NCBI RefSeq assembly: GCF_002944315.1
Contig: NZ_CP024314.1
Location: 1,984,001-2,048,000 of the forward strand
Length of the DNA: 64,000 nt
Direction of reading: 5' to 3'
Source: Rhizobium sp. NXC24
GTDB lineage: Bacteria > Pseudomonadota > Alphaproteobacteria > Rhizobiales > Rhizobiaceae
Position numbers and translations under genes: made by a program. How positions within the stretch are numbered: position 1 is the stretch's first letter; each line of letters starts with the position of its first letter. Below are positions 43,784 to 51,829 of this stretch, piece by piece. The notes beneath the pieces were generated by a model that saw nothing but the letters and a program-made list of their open reading frames with translations, searched no databases and was not told where the DNA came from.

Positions 43784-45354
43784 TTCGGCGCTCCCGGTGC
43801 GTTGAAGGCGGCCCGGTACGTCGCCCGATCCGCGTGATTTTCGTCCTCTATGACGAACAGGAATTCCTTGATCGTCTCCGCCTTGGCCTGTTGCGTTACG
43901 AACACCTTGAGCGAGGTGGCCGCGTCCGGATCGGCATCGACAGTGAAGTGCCGGCCTTCCTCCTTCGAGAGTTCGGGGATCTTCATCGTCGCTCCTACTG
44001 CGCCCTCTAGTCGGATATCGATTTTCCTCGGCGCCGGGACCATGTTGAGGACGCGCAGCGTATAACCGTTGCGGATCGATCCATCCGACTCCAGCACATA
44101 TTGCGGATTGCGATCGTGGAGCACGTTCAGCTCCAGCCGCTCCCTGAGCGCCAGATGCACGAGCATCGCCACCCCGACCGCTGCCCATACAGCGGCATAA
44201 AAAAGAACGCGCGGCCTGAAGATCACCCGCCAATTGAAATGCCGAATGCCCTCCATGAAGCTGCCGCCAGGGTTTCGCACGAGGTTCGGCTGTACGGCGA
44301 CCGTGCCGCCGTTGGTCGCGAGGCTCATGTTGGCGGCATACTCGCTCAGCGTCGCATAGGAGATCAGGCCGCGCGGCTTATCGAGCTTGTCCATCACGCC
44401 GTCGCAGGCGTCGATGCATAAGGCGCAGGTGATGCACTCCATCTGCTGACCATCGCGGATGTCTATGCCCATCGGACAGACCGCCACACAGGCATTGCAA
44501 TCGACGCAATCGCCGACCGGCTGGCCTGCTGCCTGAGCTTTTTTAGCATGGCGGGAGCGAGGCTCACCGCGCCAGTCATTATAGGTGACGACCAGGGAAT
44601 TTTCGTCCAGCATAGCGCCCTGGATGCGGGGCCACGGACACATGTAGGTGCAGACCTGTTCCCTCATCAGCCCACCAAGAACGTAAGTGGTCGAGGTGAG
44701 AATGGCGACCGTGGCATAGGCGACCGCCGGCGCTTGGCCCTTGATTAAGGCAACGGCCAGGGATGGCGCATCCGCGAAATAGAATATCCATACGCCACCG
44801 GTGAGGACGCCGATGAGGACCCATATGCTGTGTTTGGCGACCCGCTTTGCAAGCTTGTCCGGCGTCCAGGGACCAGCATCGAGTTTCATGCGCGCGTTGC
44901 GATCACCTTCGATCGCGCGTTCCACGACAAGGAAGAGATCGACCCATACCGTCTGTGGACAGGCATAACCACACCATGCCCGTCCCACCGCCGAGGTTAC
45001 CAGAAACAGGCCAAAGCCGGCCATGACCAGCAGACCGGCCACATAGAAGAACTCCTGGGGCCATATCTCGATGAAAAAGAAGAAGAAGCGACGAGAGGCC
45101 AGGTCGATGAGAATCGCTTGATCGGGCGCATATGGGCCTCGGTCCCAGCGAATCCAGGGAGAAAGATAGTAGATGCCGAGCGTGATCAGCATCACGATCC
45201 ATTTGAATCGCCGGAACCGACCCTGCGCCCGCTTTGGAAACACCTTCTTTCGCGCAGCATAGAGCGGCTGACGGTTGCGCCGGGCATTGACCGCTTCGGC
45301 ATCGAGCCGTTCGACATGAGCGTCCCGCGGGTCTGGAGCTGTGTAGAGGTTCAT
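43780..45354 (-). CDS. fixG: Cytochrome oxidase accessory protein FixG/CcoG
   Basis: This 524-residue membrane protein has about five spans and a polyferredoxin segment with two [4Fe-4S] motifs (CVDCNACVAVCPMGIDIRDG, then CITCALCIDACDGVMDK). It also has an upstream Cys motif in WCGYACPQTVWVDLFLVVER and a C-terminal Ig-like domain. CcoG proteins reduce Cu(II) for cbb3 assembly. It is the first gene of fixGHIS, and a strong FNR/FixK box lies 54 bases upstream. Confidence 0.95.
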   Translation of the reverse strand: MNLYTAPDPRDAHVERLDAEAVNARRNRQPLYAARKKVFPKRAQGRFRRFKWIVMLITLGIYYLSPWIRWDRGPYAPDQAILIDLASRRFFFFFIEIWPQEFFYVAGLLVMAGFGLFLVTSAVGRAWCGYACPQTVWVDLFLVVERAIEGDRNARMKLDAGPWTPDKLAKRVAKHSIWVLIGVLTGGVWIFYFADAPSLAVALIKGQAPAVAYATVAILTSTTYVLGGLMREQVCTYMCPWPRIQGAMLDENSLVVTYNDWRGEPRSRHAKKAQAAGQPVGDCVDCNACVAVCPMGIDIRDGQQMECITCALCIDACDGVMDKLDKPRGLISYATLSEYAANMSLATNGGTVAVQPNLVRNPGGSFMEGIRHFNWRVIFRPRVLFYAAVWAAVGVAMLVHLALRERLELNVLHDRNPQYVLESDGSIRNGYTLRVLNMVPAPRKIDIRLEGAVGATMKIPELSKEEGRHFTVDADPDAATSLKVFVTQQAKAETIKEFLFVIEDENHADRATYRAAFNAPGAPK

Positions 45355-45407
45355 CGCTCGGCGTCCTGTTGATGATCCTCATCTCGCATTCGGCCGACCA
45401 AACGTCC

Positions 45408-45421
45408 TTGACGTAGGTCAA
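45408..45421. promoter_or_regulatory. FNR/FixK-type box before fixG, TTGAC-GTAG-GTCAA
   Basis: This is a perfect dyad (CCTTGAC and GTCAAGG over 45406-45423), centred 60 bases before the fixG ATG. That places a promoter at the usual -41.5 spacing about 20 bases before the gene. FixK is the likely activator. Confidence 0.8.
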
Positions 45422-45450
45422 GGAACGGCCGCCCGGTCTTCGGCTCGGTC

Positions 45451-45486
45451 AAAAAATGAGAGCCACGCCCCGGAGGGACGTGGCTC
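45451..45486 (-). terminator. Rho-independent terminator after fixNOQP and the small gene
   Basis: On the minus strand, GAGCCACG and CGTGGCTC form an 8-base stem (45460-45467 with 45479-45486) followed by CTCA and a run of six T. It ends the fixN-O-Q-P transcript just before the fixG promoter. Confidence 0.85.
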
Positions 45487-45534
45487 AGAGGAACTAAGGG
45501 GGAGCCCGTAGGGAACGTCCTCTACCTTTGAATG

Positions 45535-45720
45535 CTAACGGCTCGCGGTATTGTGATCTTTGAGCGAAATCAAACTGGCCATGGAATTGCCGAGCTTCTC
45601 CAGGCTGTCTTCCTCCCGCGTGGAAGGGAGCGGATGTGCCCGCGCGGCAACCCGCGTATGAACGATGGCTCGGGGGTTGCCGTACAAGCGGAGAAGGGGA
45701 TTTTGGTCGTGGCCAGTCAT
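45535..45720 (-). CDS. Small protein downstream of fixP, 61 residues
   Basis: ATG 45720 is preceded by AGGAGG at seven-base spacing, a near-ideal ribosome site, only ten bases after the fixP stop. The product opens MTGHDQNPLLRLYGNPRAIV, is polar and basic, and has no membrane span or Cys. It lies before the operon terminator, so it is the fifth gene of the fixNOQP transcript. I do not recognise the family. A role in cbb3 assembly or regulation is only suggested by position. Confidence 0.65.
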   Translation of the reverse strand: MTGHDQNPLLRLYGNPRAIVHTRVAARAHPLPSTREEDSLEKLGNSMASLISLKDHNTASR

Positions 45721-45730
45721 TTCATTCCTC

Positions 45731-46594
45731 CTATTTTCCACCGCCCAAGGAATGAACAAACACGGTCAGCTCCTTCACGGTGGTTTCGCCCAACCGGGCC
45801 GACCAAGCCGGCATCACGCCATGTTTCGGCGCGGTCACCTGGCGGATGATCGCATCCTCCCCCCGCCCCTTTAACCAGATCGCATCGGCGAGATCCGGCG
45901 CTCCCATCTCTTGCTTGCCCTTGGCATCCTCGCCGTGGCAGGCAGCGCAATTGTCGAGGAATACCTGCATTCCAGCCTTCGCCAGCGCCAGATCGGAAGG
46001 CGTGTTCGTCAGTCCCCAGACGTAGGCGGCAACCTGCCGAATTTGCGTATGATCGAGCATATCGCCGAAGGCAGGCATTTCCGACGAATGCGTCTCGGGG
46101 TCGGCATCGAAGCGGATGCCATGCGAGACGGTCTGTTGGATCGCTTCGAGGTCGCCACCCCAGAGCCAGTCGTCATCGTTCAGATTGGGAAATCCCGGAG
46201 CGCCGGTGGCACCGGAGCCATGACACGGCGCGCAGTTGACCTTGAAGGCAGAGGCGCCGCCAGCGATGGCAAACTCGCGCAGCGTCGGATCGGCATCGAT
46301 TTCTCTGACGGTTTTCGCGGCGATGAGATCGTGAAACCGAGTTTGTCCGACCTTGGCCTCTTCCACTTGCTGCTGCAGTTCCGCGCGGCTCGAAAAGCCG
46401 AGCAGTCCTTTGGTGGTATCCCTGATCAGGGGTATGGAGGGATAGGCGATGGCATAGCCGATGGCCCAGAGGATCGTGACGTAGAATGTCCACACCCACC
46501 ATCGCGGCATGGGATTGTTGAGTTCACGGATGCCGTCCCATTCATGGCCCGTTGTTTCGACGCCGCTGAGTTCGTCTATATGTTTGTCCGACAT
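45731..46594 (-). CDS. fixP: cbb3 cytochrome oxidase subunit III, dihaem cytochrome FixP/CcoP
   Basis: This 287-residue protein has an N-terminal membrane anchor (MPRWWVWTFYVTILWAIGYA) and two cytochrome c domains with haem motifs CAPCH (about residue 120) and CAACH (about 215). Distal Met ligands lie in SSEMPAFGDML and HGVMPAWSARL. It passes electrons from cytochrome c to FixO/FixN. ATG 46594 lies two bases after the fixQ stop. Strongly assigned by sequence and operon order. Confidence 0.95.
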   Translation of the reverse strand: MSDKHIDELSGVETTGHEWDGIRELNNPMPRWWVWTFYVTILWAIGYAIAYPSIPLIRDTTKGLLGFSSRAELQQQVEEAKVGQTRFHDLIAAKTVREIDADPTLREFAIAGGASAFKVNCAPCHGSGATGAPGFPNLNDDDWLWGGDLEAIQQTVSHGIRFDADPETHSSEMPAFGDMLDHTQIRQVAAYVWGLTNTPSDLALAKAGMQVFLDNCAACHGEDAKGKQEMGAPDLADAIWLKGRGEDAIIRQVTAPKHGVMPAWSARLGETTVKELTVFVHSLGGGK

Positions 46595-46595
46595 C

Positions 46596-46730
46596 TCAAT
46601 CATCCTTCAGAGGTATGTCAGCGGCTTCGTTGGCGATCTTTTTGCTACCTGGCCGGAGCGTGAAGGCGATAGCCCCTACGAAAAACAAGGCCATTGCGAG
46701 GAGCCCCCAACTGTCGGCGAAGTGACGCAT
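46596..46730 (-). CDS. fixQ: cbb3 cytochrome oxidase subunit IV, FixQ/CcoQ (start in doubt)
   Basis: The frame MRHFADSWGLLAMALFFVGA continues as one membrane span and ends PLKDD with TGA at 46596-46598, typical FixQ. ATG 46730 is the only in-frame start, but it lacks a ribosome site. The good site (GAGGTGCC before ATG 46747-46749) feeds a frame shifted by one base because of one extra A in ACAATATAC. Without that base the protein would begin METYTAMRHF. Either the gene has a frameshift, or it is read from 46730 as 44 residues. Confidence 0.75.
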   Translation of the reverse strand: MRHFADSWGLLAMALFFVGAIAFTLRPGSKKIANEAADIPLKDD

Positions 46731-46757
46731 TGCAGTATATGTTTCCATGGAGGCACC

Positions 46758-47489
46758 TCAGCGATAACCGGTGGCATCGTCATAGGTCGAGAAATCGACC
46801 AGTGTTCCGAGCATCTGCAGATACGCGACGAGCGCGTCCATCTCCGTCAGCCTAGTGGGGTCGCCGTCGAAATCGCCGACCTTCGCTTTTGGATATCGCG
46901 CCAGCAGATCGGTCGTATTTGCGTTCGGATCGGCTTGCGCCCGCATGTCGGCTTCCGCATTCGCCAGCATATCTTTGCTATAGGGCACGCCGACATCCTC
47001 GTTAGCCTTGAGATCCATGCCAATATCCTTAACCGTGACGTCCCTCTCCTTGAGGAAGGCATAAGTGGGCATGATCGACTCCGGCACGACCTCGCGCGGA
47101 TTGGACAGATGCTGGACGTGCCATTCGTTGGAATAGCGACCGCCGACACGCGCCAGGTCCGGTCCCGTGCGCTTCGAGCCCCACTGGAACGGATGGTCAT
47201 ACATGGACTCTGCGGCGAGCGAATAATGGCCGTAACGCTCCACTTCGTCCCGGAACGGGCGGATCATCTGGCTATGGCAGAGGTAGCAGCCTTCGCGGAT
47301 GTAGATATTGCGCCCTGCCAGCTCGAGAGGCGTATATGGGCGCATGCCTTCCACCTTCTCGATCGTGTTCTGGAGATAGAACAGCGGCGCGATTTCGACG
47401 ATGCCGCCAATGCTGACCACCAACAGCGATCCGACGAGCAGCAGGGTGGCATTTTTCTCGAGGATCTGGTGTTTCTCTAGGATAGACAT
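46758..47489 (-). CDS. fixO: cbb3 cytochrome oxidase subunit II, monohaem cytochrome FixO/CcoO
   Basis: This 243-residue protein has an N-terminal membrane anchor ([20 protein letters not shown]) and one c-type haem motif CYLCH in [18 protein letters not shown], a block diagnostic of FixO. A Met ligand is expected in [11 protein letters not shown]. It lies 11 bases after fixN and nine bases before the fixQ ribosome-site ATG. It relays electrons from FixP to FixN. Confidence 0.96.
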   Translation of the reverse strand: MSILEKHQILEKNATLLLVGSLLVVSIGGIVEIAPLFYLQNTIEKVEGMRPYTPLELAGRNIYIREGCYLCHSQMIRPFRDEVERYGHYSLAAESMYDHPFQWGSKRTGPDLARVGGRYSNEWHVQHLSNPREVVPESIMPTYAFLKERDVTVKDIGMDLKANEDVGVPYSKDMLANAEADMRAQADPNANTTDLLARYPKAKVGDFDGDPTRLTEMDALVAYLQMLGTLVDFSTYDDATGYR

Positions 47490-47500
47490 CTTGCTTTACC

Positions 47501-49117
47501 TCACTCGGCAGCCTGGGCAATGAAAGCGCTCGGGATCGCGGCTTCGTCGCGCTGGCGCCCCCGGATGGTCATTGCGACGTTCCAGGCCATGATCACTCCC
47601 CCTGCCAGATAGAGAGCACCGCCGACGGCGCGCAGGAGGTAGTAGGGGAACATCGCAGCCACGGTCTCTGCGAAGGAATAGACGAGGAAGCCCTGGCTAT
47701 TGTATTCGCGCCACATCAGGCCTTGTTGGATGCCGGCGACCCACAGCACCGCCGCGTAGATAACGATGCCCAGCGTGGCGAGCCAGAAATGCCAGTTGAC
47801 CATGCGGAGGCTGTAAAGCCGCTCACGTCCCCAGAGCTTTGGCGTCAGGTAGTAGATGGCGCCGAACGTGATCATGCCGACCCAGCCGAGCGCGCCGGAA
47901 TGAACGTGACCGATGGTCCATTCGGTATAGTGACTGAGCGAGTTGACCGTCTTGACCGACATCATCGGGCCTTCGAAGGTCGACATGCCGTAGAAGGCGA
48001 TCGCGACGATCATCATGCGGATGATCGGGTCGGTGCGGATCTTGTCCCAGGCTCCCGAAAGCGTCATCAGACCGTTGATCATGCCGCCCCAGGAAGGCAT
48101 CCACAGCATCACCGAGAAGACCATGCCCAGCGTCTGCGCCCAGTCGGGCAATGCCGTGTAATGCAGGTGATGTGGACCAGCCCAGATGTACATGAAGATC
48201 AGCGCCCAGAAATGGATGATCGACAGGCGGTAGGAATAAACCGGGCGGTTCGCTTGCTTCGGCACGAAATAGTACATCATGCCAAGGAAGCCTGCCGTCA
48301 GGAAAAAGCCGACGGCGTTATGGCCGTACCACCATTGCGTCAGAGCATCCTGCACGCCTGAAAATAGGGAATAGCTCTTCGAGCCAAGGAAAGAGACCGG
48401 CATCGCCAGATTGTTGACGACGTGCAGCATGGCGATGGTGACGATGAAGCCCAGATAGAACCAGTTCGCCACATAGATGTGCGGCTCCTTGCGCTTCAGG
48501 ATCGTCCCCAAAAAGGTGACAAGATAGGCGACCCAGACAATGGTGAGCCAGATGTCGACATACCATTCGGGCTCGGCATATTCGCGGGCCTGTGTGATCC
48601 CGAGAACATAGCCGGTCGCGGCCATGACGATGAAGAGTTGATATCCCCAGAACACGAACCAACCGAGATTGCCGCCGAAGAGCCGGGCTCGGCAGGTGCG
48701 CTGGACGACGTAGAAGGAGGTCATTATCAACCCATTGCCGCCGAAGGCGAAGATGACGGCAGAGGTGTGCACCGGGCGCAGACGACCGAAGTTCAGGTAT
48801 GGCGAAAAGTTCAGATCCGGGTAGGCAAGCTGGAGAGCGATGACCACGCCCACCAGAAAACCAACAACGCCCCAGAAGACGGTGGCGATAAGCCCATATC
48901 GAATGACTTCGTCGAAATAGGGCGTTGGCTCGCTTCTGATACGAGACGCCTCCGGCGAAAAGTCGACGCGGCGAACCAGCAGGATCGTACCGGCCAGAAG
49001 ACAGAAGAATAACACCCACATATGGGCGGCAAAAAGCTGATCATGAGCGGCGCCGGCACCCACCAATGCCAGAAAAGCGCCGACCGCGACCAGCATGGTT
49101 TCAGCGGTGTAATTCAT
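47501..49117 (-). CDS. fixN: cbb3 cytochrome oxidase subunit I, FixN/CcoN
   Basis: This 538-residue catalytic subunit holds haem b and the haem b3-CuB centre. About twelve membrane spans are visible. Typical blocks are [20 protein letters not shown], then [20 protein letters not shown] with the CuB His, [20 protein letters not shown], and [20 protein letters not shown] with haem-ligating His. It is first in fixNOQP. A FixK-type box lies about 93 bases upstream. It gives high-affinity oxygen respiration at low oxygen. Confidence 0.97.
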   Translation of the reverse strand: MNYTAETMLVAVGAFLALVGAGAAHDQLFAAHMWVLFFCLLAGTILLVRRVDFSPEASRIRSEPTPYFDEVIRYGLIATVFWGVVGFLVGVVIALQLAYPDLNFSPYLNFGRLRPVHTSAVIFAFGGNGLIMTSFYVVQRTCRARLFGGNLGWFVFWGYQLFIVMAATGYVLGITQAREYAEPEWYVDIWLTIVWVAYLVTFLGTILKRKEPHIYVANWFYLGFIVTIAMLHVVNNLAMPVSFLGSKSYSLFSGVQDALTQWWYGHNAVGFFLTAGFLGMMYYFVPKQANRPVYSYRLSIIHFWALIFMYIWAGPHHLHYTALPDWAQTLGMVFSVMLWMPSWGGMINGLMTLSGAWDKIRTDPIIRMMIVAIAFYGMSTFEGPMMSVKTVNSLSHYTEWTIGHVHSGALGWVGMITFGAIYYLTPKLWGRERLYSLRMVNWHFWLATLGIVIYAAVLWVAGIQQGLMWREYNSQGFLVYSFAETVAAMFPYYLLRAVGGALYLAGGVIMAWNVAMTIRGRQRDEAAIPSAFIAQAAE

Positions 49118-49209
49118 GTCGTCGTCCCCAGAGCGCAGATGACCGCACTTAGGAAGGTCATCTTTCTCGCACTTTGAGCGACAGGTCCCACGTGCGCGGC
49201 GACCGATCC

Positions 49210-49223
49210 TTGATCTAGGTCAA
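49210..49223. promoter_or_regulatory. FNR/FixK-type box before fixN, TTGAT-CTAG-GTCAA
   Basis: Nine of ten half-site bases match the anaerobox. It lies 93 bases before the fixN ATG in the divergent fixN/pseudoazurin promoter region and is the expected FixK site for the oxidase operon. Confidence 0.8.
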
Positions 49224-49317
49224 CAAACACCGCGGATTCCTCATTGCCGGGCGCGTTGTTGCAAAAACACCGCTCGGCAAGACCACTCCCTGCCATTCAG
49301 AGAATGCTCGCGACAAT

Positions 49318-49331
49318 TTGATCAACCTCAA
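49318..49331. promoter_or_regulatory. Imperfect FNR-type box before the pseudoazurin gene, TTGAT-CAAC-CTCAA
   Basis: One half-site is perfect and the other has two mismatches. It lies 72 bases before the pseudoazurin ATG, a suitable place for a FixK- or NnrR-type activator. It is less certain than the fixN box. Confidence 0.5.
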
Positions 49332-49402
49332 AGAAGGGCCGCCCCGCCAGCCCATAAAACCGAACCGACGGCTAATGAGGCTCTCGGTAAAGGAGATATG
49401 GA

Positions 49403-49846
49403 ATGCGTTTCAAAATCGGTCTGATCGTCGCAGCGGTGGCGCTAGCCACTTCGTCGGTGCCACTCTTGGCGGCGGACCACCAAATTCAAATGCTCAACAA
49501 AGGTGCTGATGGTGCCATGGTGTTCGAGCCGGGCTTTGTGAAAATCGCGCCCGGCGACACCATCACCTTCATTCCCACCGACAAGAGTCACAATGTCGAA
49601 ACATTCAAGGGCCTGATCCCAGACGGCGCCGCCGAATTCAAATCCAAGGCGAGCGAGGAATATCAGGCAAAATTCGACATTCCAGGCTTCTATGTGGTGA
49701 AATGCACGCCTCATGCCGGCATGGGCATGGTGGCGCTCGTTCAGGTCGGCGATAACCCGACCAATCTTGACGTCATCAAGACCGCGAAGGTTCCGAACCT
49801 GGTGCGCAAGCGCCTCGATGCCGACCTGGGGCAAATCACCCAATAG
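49403..49846 (+). CDS. Pseudoazurin (periplasmic type I copper protein)
   Basis: This 147-residue precursor has a signal peptide ([20 protein letters not shown]) and the mature cupredoxin. The type I copper ligands are His63 in DKSHNVETF, Cys101 and His104 in [11 protein letters not shown], and Met109, with the spacing typical of pseudoazurin. GGAGATATGGA places a ribosome site close to the start. Such proteins donate electrons to copper nitrite reductase and nitrous oxide reductase. Those reductases are not in the window and are expected elsewhere. It diverges from fixN. Confidence 0.93.
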   Translation: MRFKIGLIVAAVALATSSVPLLAADHQIQMLNKGADGAMVFEPGFVKIAPGDTITFIPTDKSHNVETFKGLIPDGAAEFKSKASEEYQAKFDIPGFYVVKCTPHAGMGMVALVQVGDNPTNLDVIKTAKVPNLVRKRLDADLGQITQ

Positions 49847-49870
49847 CGCTCGGCTGGTGCAAACTCGCAA

Positions 49871-49901
49871 ACGAAAGCGGCCGAATTCGGCCGCTTTTCG
49901 T
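49871..49901. terminator. Bidirectional terminator between pseudoazurin and hemN
   Basis: AAAGCGGCC and GGCCGCTTT flank GAATTC (49874-49897), with T-rich tails on the plus side and A-rich ones on the other. The perfect stem lies 25 bases after the pseudoazurin stop and can also end hemN transcripts on the minus strand. Confidence 0.85.
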
Positions 49902-49953
49902 TTGTTTGGCGTTACTTGATAGCCATGGTCAGACGCAGGCTCTCCCTTGTTCC

Positions 49954-51321
49954 TCAAGCAGCCTTGCTATGCGTGCGTCCAGATGCGCCGAGATAAGCGT
50001 CGAAGGCCGCGGCAACAGCCCTGACCATGAATCGCGACTCCTGGCAAACCGTAACTTTGCCGCCATCAATGGTGACAACGCCGTCCGCCGCAAGTTCCAG
50101 CAGTCTCTCATTGCCATCCAACAGAAGAGCGGCATCGAAGCCCGACCCCTCCGCAACGCGGACCAAATCAACGGCAAAATCGCACATGAGCCGTTCGATT
50201 ACGCGCGCGCGCAGCCTGTCCTCGTCGGTTAGCCGATAGCCTTTGACCGTTGCCAGAACACCCGCACTGATGCGATCGGCATAGCTGCCAATAGGAACCT
50301 GGTTCTGGACATATCCCATCGGCAATTTTCCGATGGCGGACGCCCCGAGGCCTATCAACGTATCGCAGGTATCGGTGGTGTAGCCTTGGAAATTTCTCCG
50401 CATGCTGCCTTGCGATGCGGCAATCGAAAGATCGTCATCCGGCAGCGCAAAGTGATCAAGCCCGATGCGGACATAGCCTGCCGCCACGAGTTCCGATGCG
50501 ATTGCTTCCGCCTGGGCATTTCTTTCTTCGGCGCGGGGAAGCGCTGCGTCATCGATCAGCCGCTGATGCTTCTTAAAGGCTGGAACATGAGCATAGCCGA
50601 ACACCGCGAAACGTTCTGGCCGCATCCGGATCGCCGTCCGGACGGTTTCGACGCAGGATTTGACCGTCTGATGCGGTAGTCCATAGATCAGGTCGAAATT
50701 GATACTGCCGACCCCCGCGCCCCGCAACAAAAGGACCGCCTCCTCTGTTTGTTCCGGGGTTTGCCTGCGATTGATAGCCGCCTGCACAACGGGATCGAAG
50801 CTTTGGACACCGAGGCTGGCACGGTCGACACCACTCTCGCCCAACGCCTCCACCATCGCCGCCGAAAGCGTCCGAGGATCGATCTCGAGCGCAACGCTGC
50901 TATCATCCCGGAAATCAAACACGCTTCTGAGTTTCTTCATGAGGGCCCGGAACTCGTCCGGCTTCATAATTGTCGGCGTCCCACCACCAAAATGCACGTT
51001 CTTGACCTGCGTCGGATGACGCGCGGCAAAGCCAACAAGCTCTATCTCCTGGTCCATCACGTCGAGATAATCGACGATGGGACGATCCTGCCTCGTGATG
51101 GTCGTATGACAGCCGCAATACCAGCACATCGCGCGGCAGAATGGCACATGCAAATAGAGCGAAACAGGATCGTCCTCGGCAAGCTTTGCCAATGCTTCCG
51201 CATATGCATCAGGCCCGACCGTTGAGGAGAAAGCAGGCGCTGTCGGATAGCTTGTGTAGCGGGGCAATCGCGCCTCACCATATTTCGCGACCAGACGATT
51301 GAACATGAATAATGCCCTCAT
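49954..51321 (-). CDS. hemN: Oxygen-independent coproporphyrinogen III oxidase
   Basis: This 455-residue radical-SAM enzyme converts coproporphyrinogen III to protoporphyrinogen IX without oxygen, supplying haem for cbb3 and other cytochromes. The cluster motif is CRAMCWYCGC, and RLPRYTSYPTAPAFS opens the protein. A glycine block HFGGGTPTIMKPDEF is also present. ATG 51321 has AAGGA just upstream; the frame remains open to 51396. An FNR-type box lies 43-56 bases upstream, which fits activation at low oxygen. Confidence 0.94.
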   Translation of the reverse strand: MRALFMFNRLVAKYGEARLPRYTSYPTAPAFSSTVGPDAYAEALAKLAEDDPVSLYLHVPFCRAMCWYCGCHTTITRQDRPIVDYLDVMDQEIELVGFAARHPTQVKNVHFGGGTPTIMKPDEFRALMKKLRSVFDFRDDSSVALEIDPRTLSAAMVEALGESGVDRASLGVQSFDPVVQAAINRRQTPEQTEEAVLLLRGAGVGSINFDLIYGLPHQTVKSCVETVRTAIRMRPERFAVFGYAHVPAFKKHQRLIDDAALPRAEERNAQAEAIASELVAAGYVRIGLDHFALPDDDLSIAASQGSMRRNFQGYTTDTCDTLIGLGASAIGKLPMGYVQNQVPIGSYADRISAGVLATVKGYRLTDEDRLRARVIERLMCDFAVDLVRVAEGSGFDAALLLDGNERLLELAADGVVTIDGGKVTVCQESRFMVRAVAAAFDAYLGASGRTHSKAA

Positions 51322-51363
51322 TGAATCCTTGAGAGGTTCTGGCGGCGGCAAACGGTCTTGTCC

Positions 51364-51377
51364 TTGTCCTATGTCAA
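51364..51377. promoter_or_regulatory. FNR-type box before hemN, TTGTC-CTAT-GTCAA
   Basis: Eight of ten half-site bases match TTGAT-N4-ATCAA. It lies about 43 bases ahead of the hemN ATG, so hemN is likely part of the FixK or NnrR regulon. Confidence 0.6.
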
Positions 51378-51417
51378 TGACGGAGCGCGCGACCATCCAG
51401 AGAAACGGGGGAATTAT

Positions 51418-51431
51418 TTGCTCCTAGTCAA
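51418..51431. promoter_or_regulatory. NnrR/Dnr-like box before the DUF2249 operon, TTGCT-CCTA-GTCAA
   Basis: The left half-site has C at position 4 as in NnrR/Dnr boxes, not A as in FixK boxes. It lies 99 bases before the DUF2249 ATG, between it and the divergent hemN gene. Confidence 0.45.
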
Positions 51432-51529
51432 AGTGTTCTGAACGCACCGGCTTTAAGTTCCGAGCATCTGGTGGCCAAGGCTGCAGTCATCCCAGGACCT
51501 CGAAGTCACGCAGCCGAAGGATTGATTCC

Positions 51530-51814
51530 ATGAATGAAGGAGCAATTGAGTTCGCAGAAACGCCTGCCGGTGACGTGCGCATCCTCACATCCGGTGAAGG
51601 ACATGCACGCATTTTCCGTGTCCTTCGAAGCCTTCCCCCCGGCGGCTTGCTGCGTATTAAGAGCGATCACGATCCTCGCCCGCTCCACTATCAGCTTGAG
51701 GCGGGCTACCCTGGAAAGTTCGCTTGGGAGTATCTCGAACAGGGCCCGAAAAATTGGCGTATTGAGATATCACGCCTGGATACCGGATGCGATTGCTGCT
51801 GCGGTGAGCATTGA
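51530..51814 (+). CDS. DUF2249 domain protein, 94 residues
   Basis: This small cytoplasmic protein is one DUF2249 (TusA-like) domain: VLRSLPPGGLLRIKSDHDPR, then HYQLEAGYPGKFAWEYLEQG, then WRIEIS. It ends in a Cys/His-rich tail (CDCCCGEH) that could bind metal or a thiol cofactor. It starts a four-gene operon with a membrane protein, a double-DUF2249 protein and a DUF59 protein. Family function is unknown; it is common in denitrification and NO-response gene groups. Confidence 0.82.
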   Translation: MNEGAIEFAETPAGDVRILTSGEGHARIFRVLRSLPPGGLLRIKSDHDPRPLHYQLEAGYPGKFAWEYLEQGPKNWRIEISRLDTGCDCCCGEH

Positions 51815-51829
51815 AGGCGGGCGTCTGCG

